A stretch of DNA of 64,000 nt from Brevundimonas sp. LM2. GTDB lineage: Bacteria > Pseudomonadota > Alphaproteobacteria > Caulobacterales > Caulobacteraceae. A program made the position numbers and the translations under genes. Below, in pieces: positions 9,120 through 18,831 of this stretch. The stretch covers positions 1,084,501 through 1,148,500 of the forward strand of contig NZ_CP019508.1 in assembly GCF_002002865.1 (NCBI RefSeq), in the 5' to 3' direction. Positions within the stretch are counted from its first letter, which is position 1, and every line of letters starts with the position of its first letter. Below the pieces are notes generated by a model that saw nothing but the letters and a program-made list of their open reading frames with translations, was not told the origin of the DNA and did not search any database.

Positions 9120-11516
9120 CTAGCGGGCGTAGCGGTCCTCGACCGGGGCGTAGCGGTCCCACACCCGGCGGTCCGCGATGGAACGCAGCAGCTTCAGATA
9201 CTCGGCATGGGTCCAGGCCAGGGGTGTGGCCGAGTCGGTGCCCCGCCCGACCCCATAGTCCTCGGGCATTGCCCCCACGCCGTCCCAGACCTGTTCCGGC
9301 AGCAGCAGGCCGTCGTTGGCGAACCGCTCCATGCCCCGGACATAGGTCTGGCGGATCCGGTCGAGGGCGGCGGGATCGGGGGTGCCGTCCTGCAGCAGGC
9401 GTGCCAGCTCATAGGTGCCGCGCTCGCCGGTGAAGAAGGGCCAGACCCGGCCGCGCTGGCCGGGCGTCATGCCGCCGTCGCCATAGTTGCCGGCGGTCTC
9501 GATGTTCTCGCCATAGCCGTCGTTGCCGTACCGCCGCCAGCCGGGGGTCTTGTCGCCTTCGGGACCGAAGTCGTAGCGGACCCGCAGGTGATCCTCGATC
9601 GTCTGGTCATCGTATTCGGCCAGGGTGTCGGTGATCGACTTGGCGTCGGCGGCGCGGACGCCGTAGCGCACCAGCTCCAGGAAGCCGCCGTCGATAATGC
9701 GGTCCTCGGGCAGGGCGGCCTGGGCATTGGCCTCGCCGATCGGGGCGCGGTCATTGGGATCCTCGTTGCGCGACACGCGCAGGAAATAGTTGCCGTCGCC
9801 CAGGGTGCCGTTGGTGGTGAAGGTCCGGGCCTCGACCTTGGCCGCATAGTCGTCGGCCGCGGCCTGATAGCGGGTGGCGGAGGCGGCGTCGCCAGAGGCG
9901 AGGGCGATCTCGGAGGCGACGGTCAGGCCGGCGATGACGGCGGCGGTGGTGGAAGGCGAGTGGCCCTCCTGCTCCTCCCACCGCTCCTGCTGCGACCAGG
10001 GAGGGGTCACCGTGCGGTCGTTCCAGTCCAGGCCGATGGTGCCGCCGTCGACCAGGAAGTCGGCGGCGGGCTTGATCATCGCGGCATACATGCGCGCCAT
10101 CTCGGCGTCGGAGACCTGGCCGGCCTTCCACAGTTTCCAGCCCAGCATGATCGGCATGGCGGTCTGGTCCAGCTGGACCGAGACCCATTCGATCTGGCCG
10201 TCGACGTGGGTCTTCTGCAGGAACCAGCCGGTCGCCCCGGTATTGCCCGGCGTGCGGTCGCTGACCTGGACCTGGGGCAGGTAGCGGAAGGCGGCGACGG
10301 GCGTCTGGGTGTCGCCCAGCGCCATCAACGCCATGGCCACCTGATAGAAGTCGCGCGGCCAGACGGCCTTGTAGCCGGTCGAGGCGGTCGAGGCGTCGAC
10401 CGTGTCCCCCCAGGGGTTGGACAGCGAGGCGATCAGGGCCCCGGCATGCGTCCGGTCCTCCTGCACCTTCAGCATGAGTGCCGAGGCATAGGCCAGCTTG
10501 CCGCCGTCGGTGGCCTGTTCGGCCATGCGCGGCAGTTCGGTCAGCGAACCGATCCAGTCCTGCCAGCCGACGGCCGTCCCTTCGCCGTTGAAACGGGCCA
10601 GAGCGCCGTCCAGATCGCGCGACGTCGCGGCCGCCCGCGCCTGGGCGGCGGAGGCATCGGGCCCGAAGCCGATGACGAAGTCGCGGCTCAGGGCCCCGCC
10701 CGCTTCGACGACCGGCAGGGCCCCCGTCAGCATGAGGTTACCCGTGGCCTCGCCCGAGGCCGCATAGGCGTGGTCCAGCCGACCGTCGGCCAGGTCGGTC
10801 AGGGCGTCGGAAGCCCCCATGAAGCCGACGCTGGCGGCCTCGAACGGCGCGCTGGGCACCAGGGTCAGGGCGACGTCGCCCTCCCAGGCGGTGAGGGTGC
10901 CGGGTGTCGCTTCGCCGCGATCGCCGATGCCGGTATTGGCCATGTGCGGCTCCAGCATCAGATAGGGCGTCACCGCCCCCTTCAGCGCGCGGACGGTGGT
11001 GCGCACGACCAGGCTCTGGCCGTTCGGATCGGTGTAGATCCGCTTCTCGATCTCGTAGCGGCCCTGTTTGTCGGTGGTGGTGATGCGATAGGCGGGTGAC
11101 AGGGGCCGGCCCTGGGCGTCCGTGTGCAGATATTCGGTCCGCGCCGTGGTGTCGGTGCCCTCGACCGACAGGCCGGTCTCGGTCATCACGGCGAAGCGCA
11201 TGGTCTTGATCTGGGCCTCGTGGATCAGGCCGTACATGGTCTCGGTCAGGACGCCGTCGGCGATCGAGAACCAGACGCGCGAAACCTCGCCGGTCGGACC
11301 GCCGTCCTTGTATTGGCCGTCGACATAGGCCTCGTACGAGGCCCCGACGCCGGTCTTGACCGCGCTGGACCAGGTCGGTTTTTCGCCCGGGGCACCGGGA
11401 GCGACCGCTTCGATCATCGGCCGGACGGCGGCGTCGGGGGTGGGGCTCATCGAGGCGCAGGCGGCCAGGGGGACCAGGGCGACGCCCATCATCAGGGCGG
11501 GGATCGATCTACGCAT
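9120..11516 (-). CDS. GH15 glucoamylase-type glucosidase, outer-membrane lipoprotein
   Basis: A 798-residue exported enzyme. MRRSIPALMMGVALVPLAAC ends in a lipobox (LAAC), so it is predicted to be lipidated. The mature part is a GH15 glucan 1,4-alpha-glucosidase of the two-domain bacterial type: an N-terminal beta domain, then an (alpha/alpha)6 barrel with AVWPRDFYQVAMALMALG, GLDWNDR, RWEEQEGHSPST (general-acid Glu region) and LPEQVWDG (general-base Glu). It should release glucose from the ends of maltodextrins at the cell surface or in the periplasm. It is the last gene of the unit GH97-MFS-esterase-GH15; the esterase stop lies 8 bases upstream. Confidence 0.9.
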   Translation of the reverse strand: MRRSIPALMMGVALVPLAACASMSPTPDAAVRPMIEAVAPGAPGEKPTWSSAVKTGVGASYEAYVDGQYKDGGPTGEVSRVWFSIADGVLTETMYGLIHEAQIKTMRFAVMTETGLSVEGTDTTARTEYLHTDAQGRPLSPAYRITTTDKQGRYEIEKRIYTDPNGQSLVVRTTVRALKGAVTPYLMLEPHMANTGIGDRGEATPGTLTAWEGDVALTLVPSAPFEAASVGFMGASDALTDLADGRLDHAYAASGEATGNLMLTGALPVVEAGGALSRDFVIGFGPDASAAQARAAATSRDLDGALARFNGEGTAVGWQDWIGSLTELPRMAEQATDGGKLAYASALMLKVQEDRTHAGALIASLSNPWGDTVDASTASTGYKAVWPRDFYQVAMALMALGDTQTPVAAFRYLPQVQVSDRTPGNTGATGWFLQKTHVDGQIEWVSVQLDQTAMPIMLGWKLWKAGQVSDAEMARMYAAMIKPAADFLVDGGTIGLDWNDRTVTPPWSQQERWEEQEGHSPSTTAAVIAGLTVASEIALASGDAASATRYQAAADDYAAKVEARTFTTNGTLGDGNYFLRVSRNEDPNDRAPIGEANAQAALPEDRIIDGGFLELVRYGVRAADAKSITDTLAEYDDQTIEDHLRVRYDFGPEGDKTPGWRRYGNDGYGENIETAGNYGDGGMTPGQRGRVWPFFTGERGTYELARLLQDGTPDPAALDRIRQTYVRGMERFANDGLLLPEQVWDGVGAMPEDYGVGRGTDSATPLAWTHAEYLKLLRSIADRRVWDRYAPVEDRYAR

Positions 11517-11524
11517 GGCAAAAC

Positions 11525-12451
11525 TCACAGGTCGGAAGGGGGCAGAAGGAAGGTCAGGGGGACGTCGAGGCGGCTGTTCCAGCTCTTCTCGTTGTGTTCG
11601 GCGCCCGGGAAGACCAGCGTGCGGAAGCGGTCCGGGCTCCATCCGGCGGCGCGGATGACGCCGTCGATGCGCGACTGGAAGAAGGGATAGAAGGCGTCCA
11701 GCGTCTCGTCGCCCCGGTCCATGTAAAGCCGGTGCGTGGCCGGGTCGGGCAGGCCGCGCGCGATCACGCCCGACCAGGCCTGGACCACCGTCTCGCGCCA
11801 CCGCTCAAGCGCGTCGCCCTCCAGCCGCTCGAGCCGCAGCGGCCAGTGGGTCGACAGACAGCCGGCCGCGCCGAACACCTGGGGGTATTTGATCATCGCA
11901 TACAGCGAGATCAGCCCGCCCATGCTGGAACCCGCGATCACGGTGTCGTCGCGGCCCGGCAGAGTGCGATAGGCCCCGTCGATCATCGGCTTCAGCTCCT
12001 CGACCAGGAAGCGCAGATAGCCGTCGGACAGGGGCTCGCCGCCATACATGCCCAGCAGGCTGGTCCGCACCTCGCCGGGCAGGGCGGCGATCAGGTCGGC
12101 GGGCACATATTCGCGCAGCCGCAGCGGCGTGTTCCACACGCCGACCACGATCGGCAGCCGAACCTGGCCGGTCTCGCCCAGACGCGTCAGATGCTCGTCG
12201 ACGCCCCATTCGCCGAAATTGGCGCGCGCCGCGTCGAACAGGTTCTGCCCATCGTGCATGTAGAGGACCGGGTAGCGGCCGGGGCCTTCGTCATAGCCCG
12301 GCGGCAGCCAGACGGTGACGTTTCGGGGGGCGGCGTGGGCCGAGGTCACGTCCGTGTGTTCGACCAGCCGCCCGGACGCGGGGGCATCGGCGCGGGCCGA
12401 GCCGGCGAAGGGGGCGGCGGCCAGCAGGGCGAGCAGGGTGCGGCGGTCCAT
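11525..12451 (-). CDS. Exported alpha/beta-hydrolase, esterase D/Fes-like
   Basis: The 308-residue product starts MDRRTLLALLAAAPFAGSARADA, a signal peptide with a twin-arginine look (DRRTLL). The fold is the putative-esterase family: PVLYMHDGQNLFD, the nucleophile elbow AGSSMGGLISLYAM (GxSxG, Ser nucleophile) and the C-terminal His in FPGAEHNEKSW. Such proteins cleave ester bonds, for example acyl groups on glycans or ferric siderophores; in this locus a role in removing acyl decorations from dextrins is possible but only inferred. The MFS gene stops 5 bases before its ATG, so it sits in the maltodextrin operon. Confidence 0.83.
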   Translation of the reverse strand: MDRRTLLALLAAAPFAGSARADAPASGRLVEHTDVTSAHAAPRNVTVWLPPGYDEGPGRYPVLYMHDGQNLFDAARANFGEWGVDEHLTRLGETGQVRLPIVVGVWNTPLRLREYVPADLIAALPGEVRTSLLGMYGGEPLSDGYLRFLVEELKPMIDGAYRTLPGRDDTVIAGSSMGGLISLYAMIKYPQVFGAAGCLSTHWPLRLERLEGDALERWRETVVQAWSGVIARGLPDPATHRLYMDRGDETLDAFYPFFQSRIDGVIRAAGWSPDRFRTLVFPGAEHNEKSWNSRLDVPLTFLLPPSDL

Positions 12452-12456
12452 CCGCC

Positions 12457-13980
12457 TCAGCCCCTGACCGGTTCGCGGACCCGCAGGGCCGCGATCGCCG
12501 CGATGAAGAAGGACACCCCGCCGATGACCAGGGCCCAGATGGCCTGGCCGCTGAAAACGCTCTTCAGGATCAGGCCCAGCAGGGTGGCGGCGACGAGCTG
12601 CGGCACGACGATGAAGATGTTGAAGATGCCCATATAGACGCCCATCTTGCGCCCCGGCACCGCCCCCGACAGGATGGCGTAGGGCATCGACACGATCGAG
12701 GCCCAGGCGAAGCCGACGCCGATCATGGGGATCCACAGCAGCGCCGGATCCCGGATCAGGAACACCCCGATCAGGCCGAGACCGCCCAGGACCAGGTTGG
12801 TCGCATGGGCCCCGCGCCGGCCGATCCGCCGGGCCAGCACGGGGATCAGGAAGGCGGCCAGGGCGGCGACGCCGTTATAGACCCCCATCAGCACCCCGAC
12901 CCAGTCCGCGCCCTCGCCATAGCCGACGGAGGTCGGGGCGGGGGCGTTGTAGTGGACCGCGGTCACCGCCGGGGTGGTGTAGATCCACATCGAGAACAGG
13001 GCGAACCAGCTGAAGAACTGGACGACCGCCAGACCGCGCATGGTCTCGGGCATGCGGAAGATATCGTCCACGATCTCGGACAGGCCGTTCGAGGCGCGGG
13101 CCCGGTGCATCAGGCCGACGGCGATCTGCAGCAGGCCGAACACGGCCAGCCCGCCGAACAGGACATAGAGCTCCTTCTCGACGCCGGCGATGGCGACGCC
13201 CGCGAAGCCGGCGGCTCCGACGGCCAGCCAGATCAGGCCGCCGACGAGATAGGCTCGGATCGACCGGGCCGGGCCCTGGTCGGGTCCGGCGGTCCCCGCC
13301 AGGGCGGAGGCGCGATCGAAGGCCTCGATCTGCTCGGGGCTGTATTCGCGCGTGGAGAAGACGGTCCACAGCACGGCGCTCAACAGGGAGGCCGCCCCGA
13401 CGTAGAAGGCGATGCGGACGCTGTCGGGGACCACGCCCGCGGGTGCCGTCGAGGCCACGTCGAAGCCGTTCGACAGGACCCAGGGCAAGACCGAGGCGAA
13501 GACCGCGCCCGCTCCGATGAAGACGCTCTGCATCGCATAGCCGCTGGTGCGCTGATCCTCGTTCAGATTGTCGCCGACGAAGGCGCGGAACGGCTCCATC
13601 GTGATGTTGATGGCGGCGTCCATCACCCACAGCATGGCGGCGGCGAACCACAGGCTGGGCGAGTTGGGCATGGCGATCAGCGCCAGGGTGGTCAGCAGGG
13701 CCCCGAAGAGGAAATAGGGCCGGCGCCGCCCCAGCCGGCCCCAGGTCCGGTCGCTGAGATGGCCGATCAGGGGCTGGACCAGCAGCCCGGTCATGGGGGC
13801 GGCGATCCACAGGATGGCCAGGCTATCGACCTCGGCCCCCAGGGTCTGGAAGATCCGGCTGGTGTTGACGTTCTGCAGCCCGAAACCGATCTGTATGCCG
13901 AAGAAGCCGACGCACATGTTGACGATGGCCGCCGGCGACAGCCGAGGGCGCACCGTCAACAGGGACGACGAGAGGCTCAC
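12457..13980 (-). CDS. MFS maltose/maltodextrin transporter, MalY-like
   Basis: A 507-residue, roughly 12-helix inner-membrane transporter of the sucrose/SLC45-like (GPH) type. The hallmark loop GHLSDRTWGRLGRRRPYFLF follows the second helix, and MEPFRAFVGDNLN lies in the fourth-fifth helix region. In Caulobacter the MalY transporter of this type takes up maltose after TonB-dependent passage through MalA, and this gene sits in the matching position. It begins at GTG 13980, overlapping the GH97 stop as GTGA, and is followed after 5 bases by the esterase gene. The family is clear; maltose as substrate is inferred from the neighbours. Confidence 0.87.
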   Translation of the reverse strand: MSLSSSLLTVRPRLSPAAIVNMCVGFFGIQIGFGLQNVNTSRIFQTLGAEVDSLAILWIAAPMTGLLVQPLIGHLSDRTWGRLGRRRPYFLFGALLTTLALIAMPNSPSLWFAAAMLWVMDAAINITMEPFRAFVGDNLNEDQRTSGYAMQSVFIGAGAVFASVLPWVLSNGFDVASTAPAGVVPDSVRIAFYVGAASLLSAVLWTVFSTREYSPEQIEAFDRASALAGTAGPDQGPARSIRAYLVGGLIWLAVGAAGFAGVAIAGVEKELYVLFGGLAVFGLLQIAVGLMHRARASNGLSEIVDDIFRMPETMRGLAVVQFFSWFALFSMWIYTTPAVTAVHYNAPAPTSVGYGEGADWVGVLMGVYNGVAALAAFLIPVLARRIGRRGAHATNLVLGGLGLIGVFLIRDPALLWIPMIGVGFAWASIVSMPYAILSGAVPGRKMGVYMGIFNIFIVVPQLVAATLLGLILKSVFSGQAIWALVIGGVSFFIAAIAALRVREPVRG

Positions 13981-16043
13981 GCGCGGCGCGCCCGGCCCAG
14001 GGGCACGAACCGGATGGCCTGGCCGCCGCCGGGGGCGAGAGCCAGGGTCAGGGTGTCGGCCGAGGTCACCTCACGCCGCTCGATGACGATGGACTCGCGG
14101 TTGCCCTTGAAGTCCGCGTCGGGACCGTCGCGGTAGATCTCGGCGCGGTAGCGGCGGCCGGCGTCGAGGAAGCCCAGCGAGGCCGACAGCGTCCGCGGAT
14201 GCTCGTCCGTGATGGCCCCCAGGGCCCAGACGTCGCTGCCGCGTTCCTTGCGGACGATGGTGACATAGTCGCCGATCTCCCCGTTCAGGACGCGGGTGTC
14301 GGACCAGTCGACCGGCACGTCCTTGATGAACTGGAACGGACCGGGGTTGGCCTCGTAATTGACCAGCAGGTCGGCGGCCATCTGGATCGGGCTGTAGATG
14401 ACGACATAGAGCGCCAGCTGCTTGGCCCAGGTCGTCTGCACGCCCCCGGGGCTGCGCGTCTCCATGCCGAAGATGCCCGGCGTATAGTCCATCGGCCCGG
14501 CCAGCAGGCGGGTGAAGACCAGGTTGGGCTCGTGCTCGGGCGGATTGCCGGGGTTGCCCCAGGCGCTGAACTCCATCCCGCGCGCGCCTTCGCGGCTGAT
14601 CATGTTGGGATAGGTGCGGCGCAGGCCGGTGTCCTTGAACGGTTCGTGCGCATTGACCGCGACCTTGTGCCGGGCGGCGGCCTCGGCGACGCGCAGGTGG
14701 TGCTGGCTCATGGCCTGGCCCTCGTTCCAGGTCATCATCGGCGTCCCGTCCGGGCCCGCGACCCGGGCCCCGCCGGCGTCGGCGACATAGCCGGTCTTGA
14801 CGCTGTGCATGCCCAGCCGCTCGTACAGGGCGAAGGCGTCCTCCATCTGGGCTTCATAGTGGAGTGCGTTGCCCCCGGTCTCGTGGTGGCCGATCAGCTG
14901 GACGCCCTTGGCCCGGCCGTGGGCCGTCACGGCCTCGATGTCGAAATCGGGGTAGGGCTGGGTGAAGCTGAAGTCCGAGCCGTTGGCGAACCACTGGCCG
15001 TCCCAGCCGAGGTTCCAGCCCTCGACCAGCACGCCGCCGAAGCCGTGCTCGGCGGCGAAGTCGATGTGTTTGATGGCGTTCTCGGTGGTCGCCCCGTGCT
15101 TGGGTCCCGAGTTCCAGCTCTTCAGCTCCAGGTGCATTTCCCACCAGACGCCGACGTATTTCATCGGCTTGAACCAGCTGACGTCGCCCAGCTTGTTGGG
15201 CTCGTTCAGGTTCAGGATCAGGCTGGATTCGACCAGGCCGGCGGCGGTGTCGCTGATCTGCAGGGTGCGCCAGGGGCTGGTGAAGGGGGCCTCGCGGACC
15301 ACGGCGGCATTGGTCAGGCCGGGGGTCAGCTGGGCGCGGAAATTGTGGGCCTCGGACCGGCGCAGGTTCATCCCGGCATAGTCGAGACAGGCCGCCTCGT
15401 GGATCGAGACGTGCAGGCCGCTGTCGTTGCGCACGGTCATCGGGGTCTGGGCGCTGCCCACCGCCTCGATCGGGGTGCGGTTGTAGAGGTACTCCTCGCG
15501 GTTCCACTCCCAGGCGGGGATCCACCAGGCCTCGCCCGCCTCGGCCAGGTTGAACTCGGTCAGTTCGGCGGCGATGCGGACGGTGGTCAGGCCGGGCTGG
15601 GCGGGGACGTCGTAGCGGAAGCCCAGGCCGTCGTCGTACAGGCGGAACACCACGTCGAACCGACGGCCCAGGGAGGTCTTCTCGACATAGGAGACGCGCC
15701 ATTCGTTGTAGTGGTTGCGGATGAACTGACGCTCGCCCCAGGGCTGCTCCCAGGTGTCGTCGACGGTCACCGGCTGGCTGGAGGTGGCGGTCAGGTTGCG
15801 CTCCAGGGCGACACCGTCCGTCAGCAGATAGCCCAGGCGCGACGAGGTCACGACCGGCCGGCCCATGCGGTGGACGCTGTAGACCGGGCGGCCGTCGTTA
15901 TCGACGCCGGCCTCGACCGTCAGGGTGCCGCCAGGCGACGAGGCACGCATCGCGCCGGCGGGCGTCTGGGCGAAGGCGGGCCGGACGCCGAAGGCGAGGG
16001 CGGAGACCCCGGAAAGGGCGAGGAACGCGCGGCGCTTCATCAT
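13977..16043 (-). CDS. GH97 alpha-glucosidase, exported
   Basis: The 688-residue product begins MMKRRAFLALSGVSALAFG, an export signal with a twin-arginine look, cleaved near AFAQT. The N-terminal beta-sandwich and the barrel match GH97 (SusB-like) enzymes: ERQFIRNHYNEWRVSY, WWIPAWEWNREEYLYN and YVGVWWEMHLELKSWNSGP. Later Glu-bearing segments VNAHEPFKDTGLRRTYPN, SREGARGMEF and PPEHEPNLVFTRLLAGP fit the Glu-based inverting subgroup, though I infer the subgroup rather than prove it. It should hydrolyse alpha-glucosidic bonds in the periplasm. AAGGAAG lies about 8 bases before ATG 16043. It is the first gene of the leftward maltodextrin operon and diverges from the regulator. Confidence 0.9.
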   Translation of the reverse strand: MMKRRAFLALSGVSALAFGVRPAFAQTPAGAMRASSPGGTLTVEAGVDNDGRPVYSVHRMGRPVVTSSRLGYLLTDGVALERNLTATSSQPVTVDDTWEQPWGERQFIRNHYNEWRVSYVEKTSLGRRFDVVFRLYDDGLGFRYDVPAQPGLTTVRIAAELTEFNLAEAGEAWWIPAWEWNREEYLYNRTPIEAVGSAQTPMTVRNDSGLHVSIHEAACLDYAGMNLRRSEAHNFRAQLTPGLTNAAVVREAPFTSPWRTLQISDTAAGLVESSLILNLNEPNKLGDVSWFKPMKYVGVWWEMHLELKSWNSGPKHGATTENAIKHIDFAAEHGFGGVLVEGWNLGWDGQWFANGSDFSFTQPYPDFDIEAVTAHGRAKGVQLIGHHETGGNALHYEAQMEDAFALYERLGMHSVKTGYVADAGGARVAGPDGTPMMTWNEGQAMSQHHLRVAEAAARHKVAVNAHEPFKDTGLRRTYPNMISREGARGMEFSAWGNPGNPPEHEPNLVFTRLLAGPMDYTPGIFGMETRSPGGVQTTWAKQLALYVVIYSPIQMAADLLVNYEANPGPFQFIKDVPVDWSDTRVLNGEIGDYVTIVRKERGSDVWALGAITDEHPRTLSASLGFLDAGRRYRAEIYRDGPDADFKGNRESIVIERREVTSADTLTLALAPGGGQAIRFVPLGRARRA

Positions 16044-16101
16044 GGTCAAGCTTCCTTGTTACGAGGTCTTGCCAAGCGAGGCCGAGGCATCGCATGAATA
16101 A

Positions 16102-16126
16102 GCAAGATTTGCAGAAAAATTTGCAG
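16102..16126 (+). promoter_or_regulatory. Candidate MalI-type operator in the GH97/regulator intergenic region
   Basis: GCAAGATTTGC (16102-16112) is an inverted repeat, GCAA-GAT-TTGC. ATTTGCAG then occurs twice, at 16107-16114 and 16119-16126. The core CAAGATTT(T)GCA recurs upstream of the amylase operon and the TonB receptor. The spacing differs by one base here, so the exact half-sites are uncertain. It is placed to control both the GH97 operon and the LacI-type regulator gene. Confidence 0.55.
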
Positions 16127-16150
16127 ACGTGATTCCCGGAGCCGCGACCC

Positions 16151-17164
16151 TTGAGCCGCAAGACCACCCGTCTGGAAGATCTGGCCAAGCTGGCCGGGGT
16201 GTCGATCGCCACGGCGTCGCGGGCCCTGAACGACAGCCCCGCCGTCAACGACCGCACCAAACAGGCGATCTGGAAACTGGCGCGCGAGCACGACTATCCG
16301 TTCCGGCGCTACATGCCGGCGGGCCCGATCGGGGCCCAGGGCACGATCGCCCTGGTGACGCCGCGACCGCAGGGGCGGGAAGGGCGACTGAGCGATCCCT
16401 TCTTCCTTGAACTGCTGGCCGGCGTCGGCGAGGCCGCGCGCGAACGGGGCTGCGACCTGGTGATGAGCCACGTTTCGCCGGGCACCCTGCACGACCTGTC
16501 GGTGGCCATGACCACCAGCCGCGCGGACGGCGTGATCTTCCTGGGCCAGAGCACCCTGCACGCCGCCTTCAACCGCATGGCGGAGACCGAGAGCCGGTTC
16601 GTGGTCTGGGGCGCCGAACTTCCGGACCAGCACTACTGCTCGGTCGGCTCGGACAACATCAACGGCGGCCGCCGGGCCACGGCCCACCTGGCGCGACTGG
16701 GGCGCAAGCGCATCGTCTTCCTGGGCGATCTCGACCCGCCCGAGGCCATGCAGCGCCAGCGCGGCTATGCCGAGGCCATGGACAGCGCGGGTCTGGGCGT
16801 CGATCCGGACCTGATCGTCCCGGCCCATTTCGAGGTCGAATCGGCCGAGGCGTCGGTGGATTCCCTGCTGCGGCGCGGTCTGCCGTTCGACGGCATCGTC
16901 GCCGCCTCGGACCTGATCGCCCTGGGGGCCGTTCGCGCCCTGCTGCACGCGGGCAAACGGGTGCCGGAGGACGTCTCGGTGATCGGCTTCGATAATGTGC
17001 CGTTCAGCCGCTACAGCCGACCGGCGCTTTCGACGATCGCCCAGGACACGATGAAGGCCGGCCGGTTGATGGTGTCGAAACTGCTCGACAGTTCCGGCGA
17101 CCGGGCGGGGCGTTCGGAACGGATTCCGACCGACCTGATCGTGCGCGAGACCTGCGGCGGCTGA
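16151..17164 (+). CDS. LacI-family transcriptional regulator of the maltodextrin locus (MalI-like)
   Basis: The 337-residue product has the LacI layout: an N-terminal helix-turn-helix and hinge helix (TRLEDLAKLAGVSIATASRA, then LNDSPAVNDRTKQAI) and a periplasmic-binding-protein-like sensor domain with FFLELLAGVGEAARERGCDL and the C-terminal VSVIGFDNVPFSRYSRPALST. It starts at TTG 16151 with GGAG 9 bases upstream. It diverges from the GH97 gene, with a candidate operator between them. By analogy with Caulobacter MalI it is probably a maltose-responsive repressor of the receptor, transporter and glucosidases; the ligand is inferred. Confidence 0.9.
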   Translation: MSRKTTRLEDLAKLAGVSIATASRALNDSPAVNDRTKQAIWKLAREHDYPFRRYMPAGPIGAQGTIALVTPRPQGREGRLSDPFFLELLAGVGEAARERGCDLVMSHVSPGTLHDLSVAMTTSRADGVIFLGQSTLHAAFNRMAETESRFVVWGAELPDQHYCSVGSDNINGGRRATAHLARLGRKRIVFLGDLDPPEAMQRQRGYAEAMDSAGLGVDPDLIVPAHFEVESAEASVDSLLRRGLPFDGIVAASDLIALGAVRALLHAGKRVPEDVSVIGFDNVPFSRYSRPALSTIAQDTMKAGRLMVSKLLDSSGDRAGRSERIPTDLIVRETCGG

Positions 17165-17166
17165 GC

Positions 17167-18831
17167 TCATCCGGCCGACCGGGCCAGGATCAGCCCGGCC
17201 AGGGGGGGCAGGACGCCGCCCGCCAGGTCAGGTGCATTGACCGATTCCACGATCCGCCAGCCTTCCGGCAGGCTCCAGCCCTCGCCCTCGTGACCGAGGT
17301 TGAAGACGCACAGCAGGGTCTCTGCGCCCGCGCCGCGCTGGAACTGCAGCAGGCTTCCCGAGGCCGAGACCATCGTCATGGCGCCGGTGCGCAGGATGGG
17401 GTGGCTGTGGCGCAGGGCGATCAGCCGTCGCGTCAGATGCAGCATCGACTGGGGGTCCGATTCCTGACCATCGACCGCGAGGGCGGCGTGCCGGGGATCG
17501 ACCGGCAACCAGGGCTCGCCGCTCGAGAAGCCGGCCTGGACGGCGTCCTTCTGCCACGGCATCGGCGTGCGGGCCCCGTCGCGACCCAAGGTCTCCGGCC
17601 AGTTGGCGATGGCCTCGGGGTCGACCAGCCGGTCGAACGGGACATGGGCCTGCGGCAGACCCAGCTCCTCGCCCTGATAGACGAAGACATTGCCCCGCAG
17701 GCACATCAGCAGCAGCATCGCCATGCCGGCGAAGGCGGTCTCGTCGCGTCCTTCGGCCCAGCGGGTGATGGCGCGCGGCGCGTCATGGTTGGAGAAGGTC
17801 CAGGACGGCCAGCCCTCGCCGTCGACGCCTGGCCACATGGCCGGACCTCCATCCACCAGTTCGGGCGTCAGCCGATCGGCGTAGAGGTAGAGGAACCCAT
17901 AGGCGGAGTGCAGCCGGTCGTCGCCCTGGGTGTACTGTTTCATCTCCTCATTGGCGCGGTCCCCGCCGACCTCGGCCACCAGGAAACGCGCGCGGCCGGT
18001 CGCCTCGCCGCAGCTGTCCGCGAGGCGACGCAAGCGGGTCAGGAAGGCCGGGATCTCGGGCTGGGATTGGTTGTGGATCTTGTCCTGGAAGTCGAACGGC
18101 CGCGTCCGCTTGCCGTTGGTGACGAGCGGCGGATTGTCCGTCAGTTTCGGATCGTGCATCGAAAAGTTCAGGGCATCGAGCCGGAATCCGTCCACGCCCC
18201 GGTCGAGCCAGAACCGCATGGCGTCCAGCAGCGCCTGCTGGACCTCGGGGTTCCTGACGTTCAGCTGCGGCTGCTCCTTCAGGAAATTGTGCATGTAGTA
18301 CTGGTGACGCCGCGCGTCCCAGGTCCAGGCCGGGCCGCCGAACACCGACTGCCAGTTCGACGGGGGCGACCCGTCCGCCTTGGCATCGGCCCAGACGTAC
18401 CAGTCGGCCTTGGCATTGGTCTGGCTGCGGCGGCTTTCCTTGAACCAGGCATGCTCGTCCGAGGTGTGGGAATAGACCTGGTCGATGATGACCTTCAGGT
18501 CCAGGGCATGGGCGCGCTCGACCAGGGCGTCGAAATCCTCGATCGAGCCGAAGATCGGATCGACGCCGACATAGTCCGACACGTCGTAGCCGAAATCCTT
18601 CATCGGCGAGGTGAAGAAGGGCGACAGCCAGATGCCGTCCACGCCCAGCGAGGCGATGTGGTCCAGACGGGCCGTGATGCCCGGCAGGTCGCCGATCCCG
18701 TCGCCGTTGGAGTCGGCGAAGCTGCGCGGATAGACCTGATAGATCACCGCGCCGCGCCACCATTCCAACTGCGGGGCGGGGGCGGCCGCGTACAGGGCGC
18801 GCGGGTCGTGGGTCAGGACGTCAGCGGTCAA
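17167..18831 (-). CDS. GH13 alpha-glucosidase, cytoplasmic
   Basis: The 554-residue product has no signal peptide and begins with WWRGAVIYQVYPRSFADSNG, the classic start of the oligo-1,6-glucosidase/alpha-glucosidase branch of GH13. The catalytic triad is visible: the nucleophile Asp in GFRLDALNFS, the Glu in FLVAEVGGDR and the Asp in SNHDAPRAI. It should split maltose and short maltodextrins in the cytoplasm after uptake. The start is TTG 18831, overlapping the amylase stop as TTGA, so the two genes form one translationally coupled unit. It converges with the regulator gene, 2 bases apart end to end. Confidence 0.92.
   Translation of the reverse strand: MTADVLTHDPRALYAAAPAPQLEWWRGAVIYQVYPRSFADSNGDGIGDLPGITARLDHIASLGVDGIWLSPFFTSPMKDFGYDVSDYVGVDPIFGSIEDFDALVERAHALDLKVIIDQVYSHTSDEHAWFKESRRSQTNAKADWYVWADAKADGSPPSNWQSVFGGPAWTWDARRHQYYMHNFLKEQPQLNVRNPEVQQALLDAMRFWLDRGVDGFRLDALNFSMHDPKLTDNPPLVTNGKRTRPFDFQDKIHNQSQPEIPAFLTRLRRLADSCGEATGRARFLVAEVGGDRANEEMKQYTQGDDRLHSAYGFLYLYADRLTPELVDGGPAMWPGVDGEGWPSWTFSNHDAPRAITRWAEGRDETAFAGMAMLLLMCLRGNVFVYQGEELGLPQAHVPFDRLVDPEAIANWPETLGRDGARTPMPWQKDAVQAGFSSGEPWLPVDPRHAALAVDGQESDPQSMLHLTRRLIALRHSHPILRTGAMTMVSASGSLLQFQRGAGAETLLCVFNLGHEGEGWSLPEGWRIVESVNAPDLAGGVLPPLAGLILARSAG

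Noticed and set aside
9207..16097. Long + strand frames (9207-11099, 12805-14136, 14199-16097) antisense to GH15, MFS and GH97 genes
   Set aside because: The - strand proteins have full catalytic motifs; the + strand products have none and mirror them.
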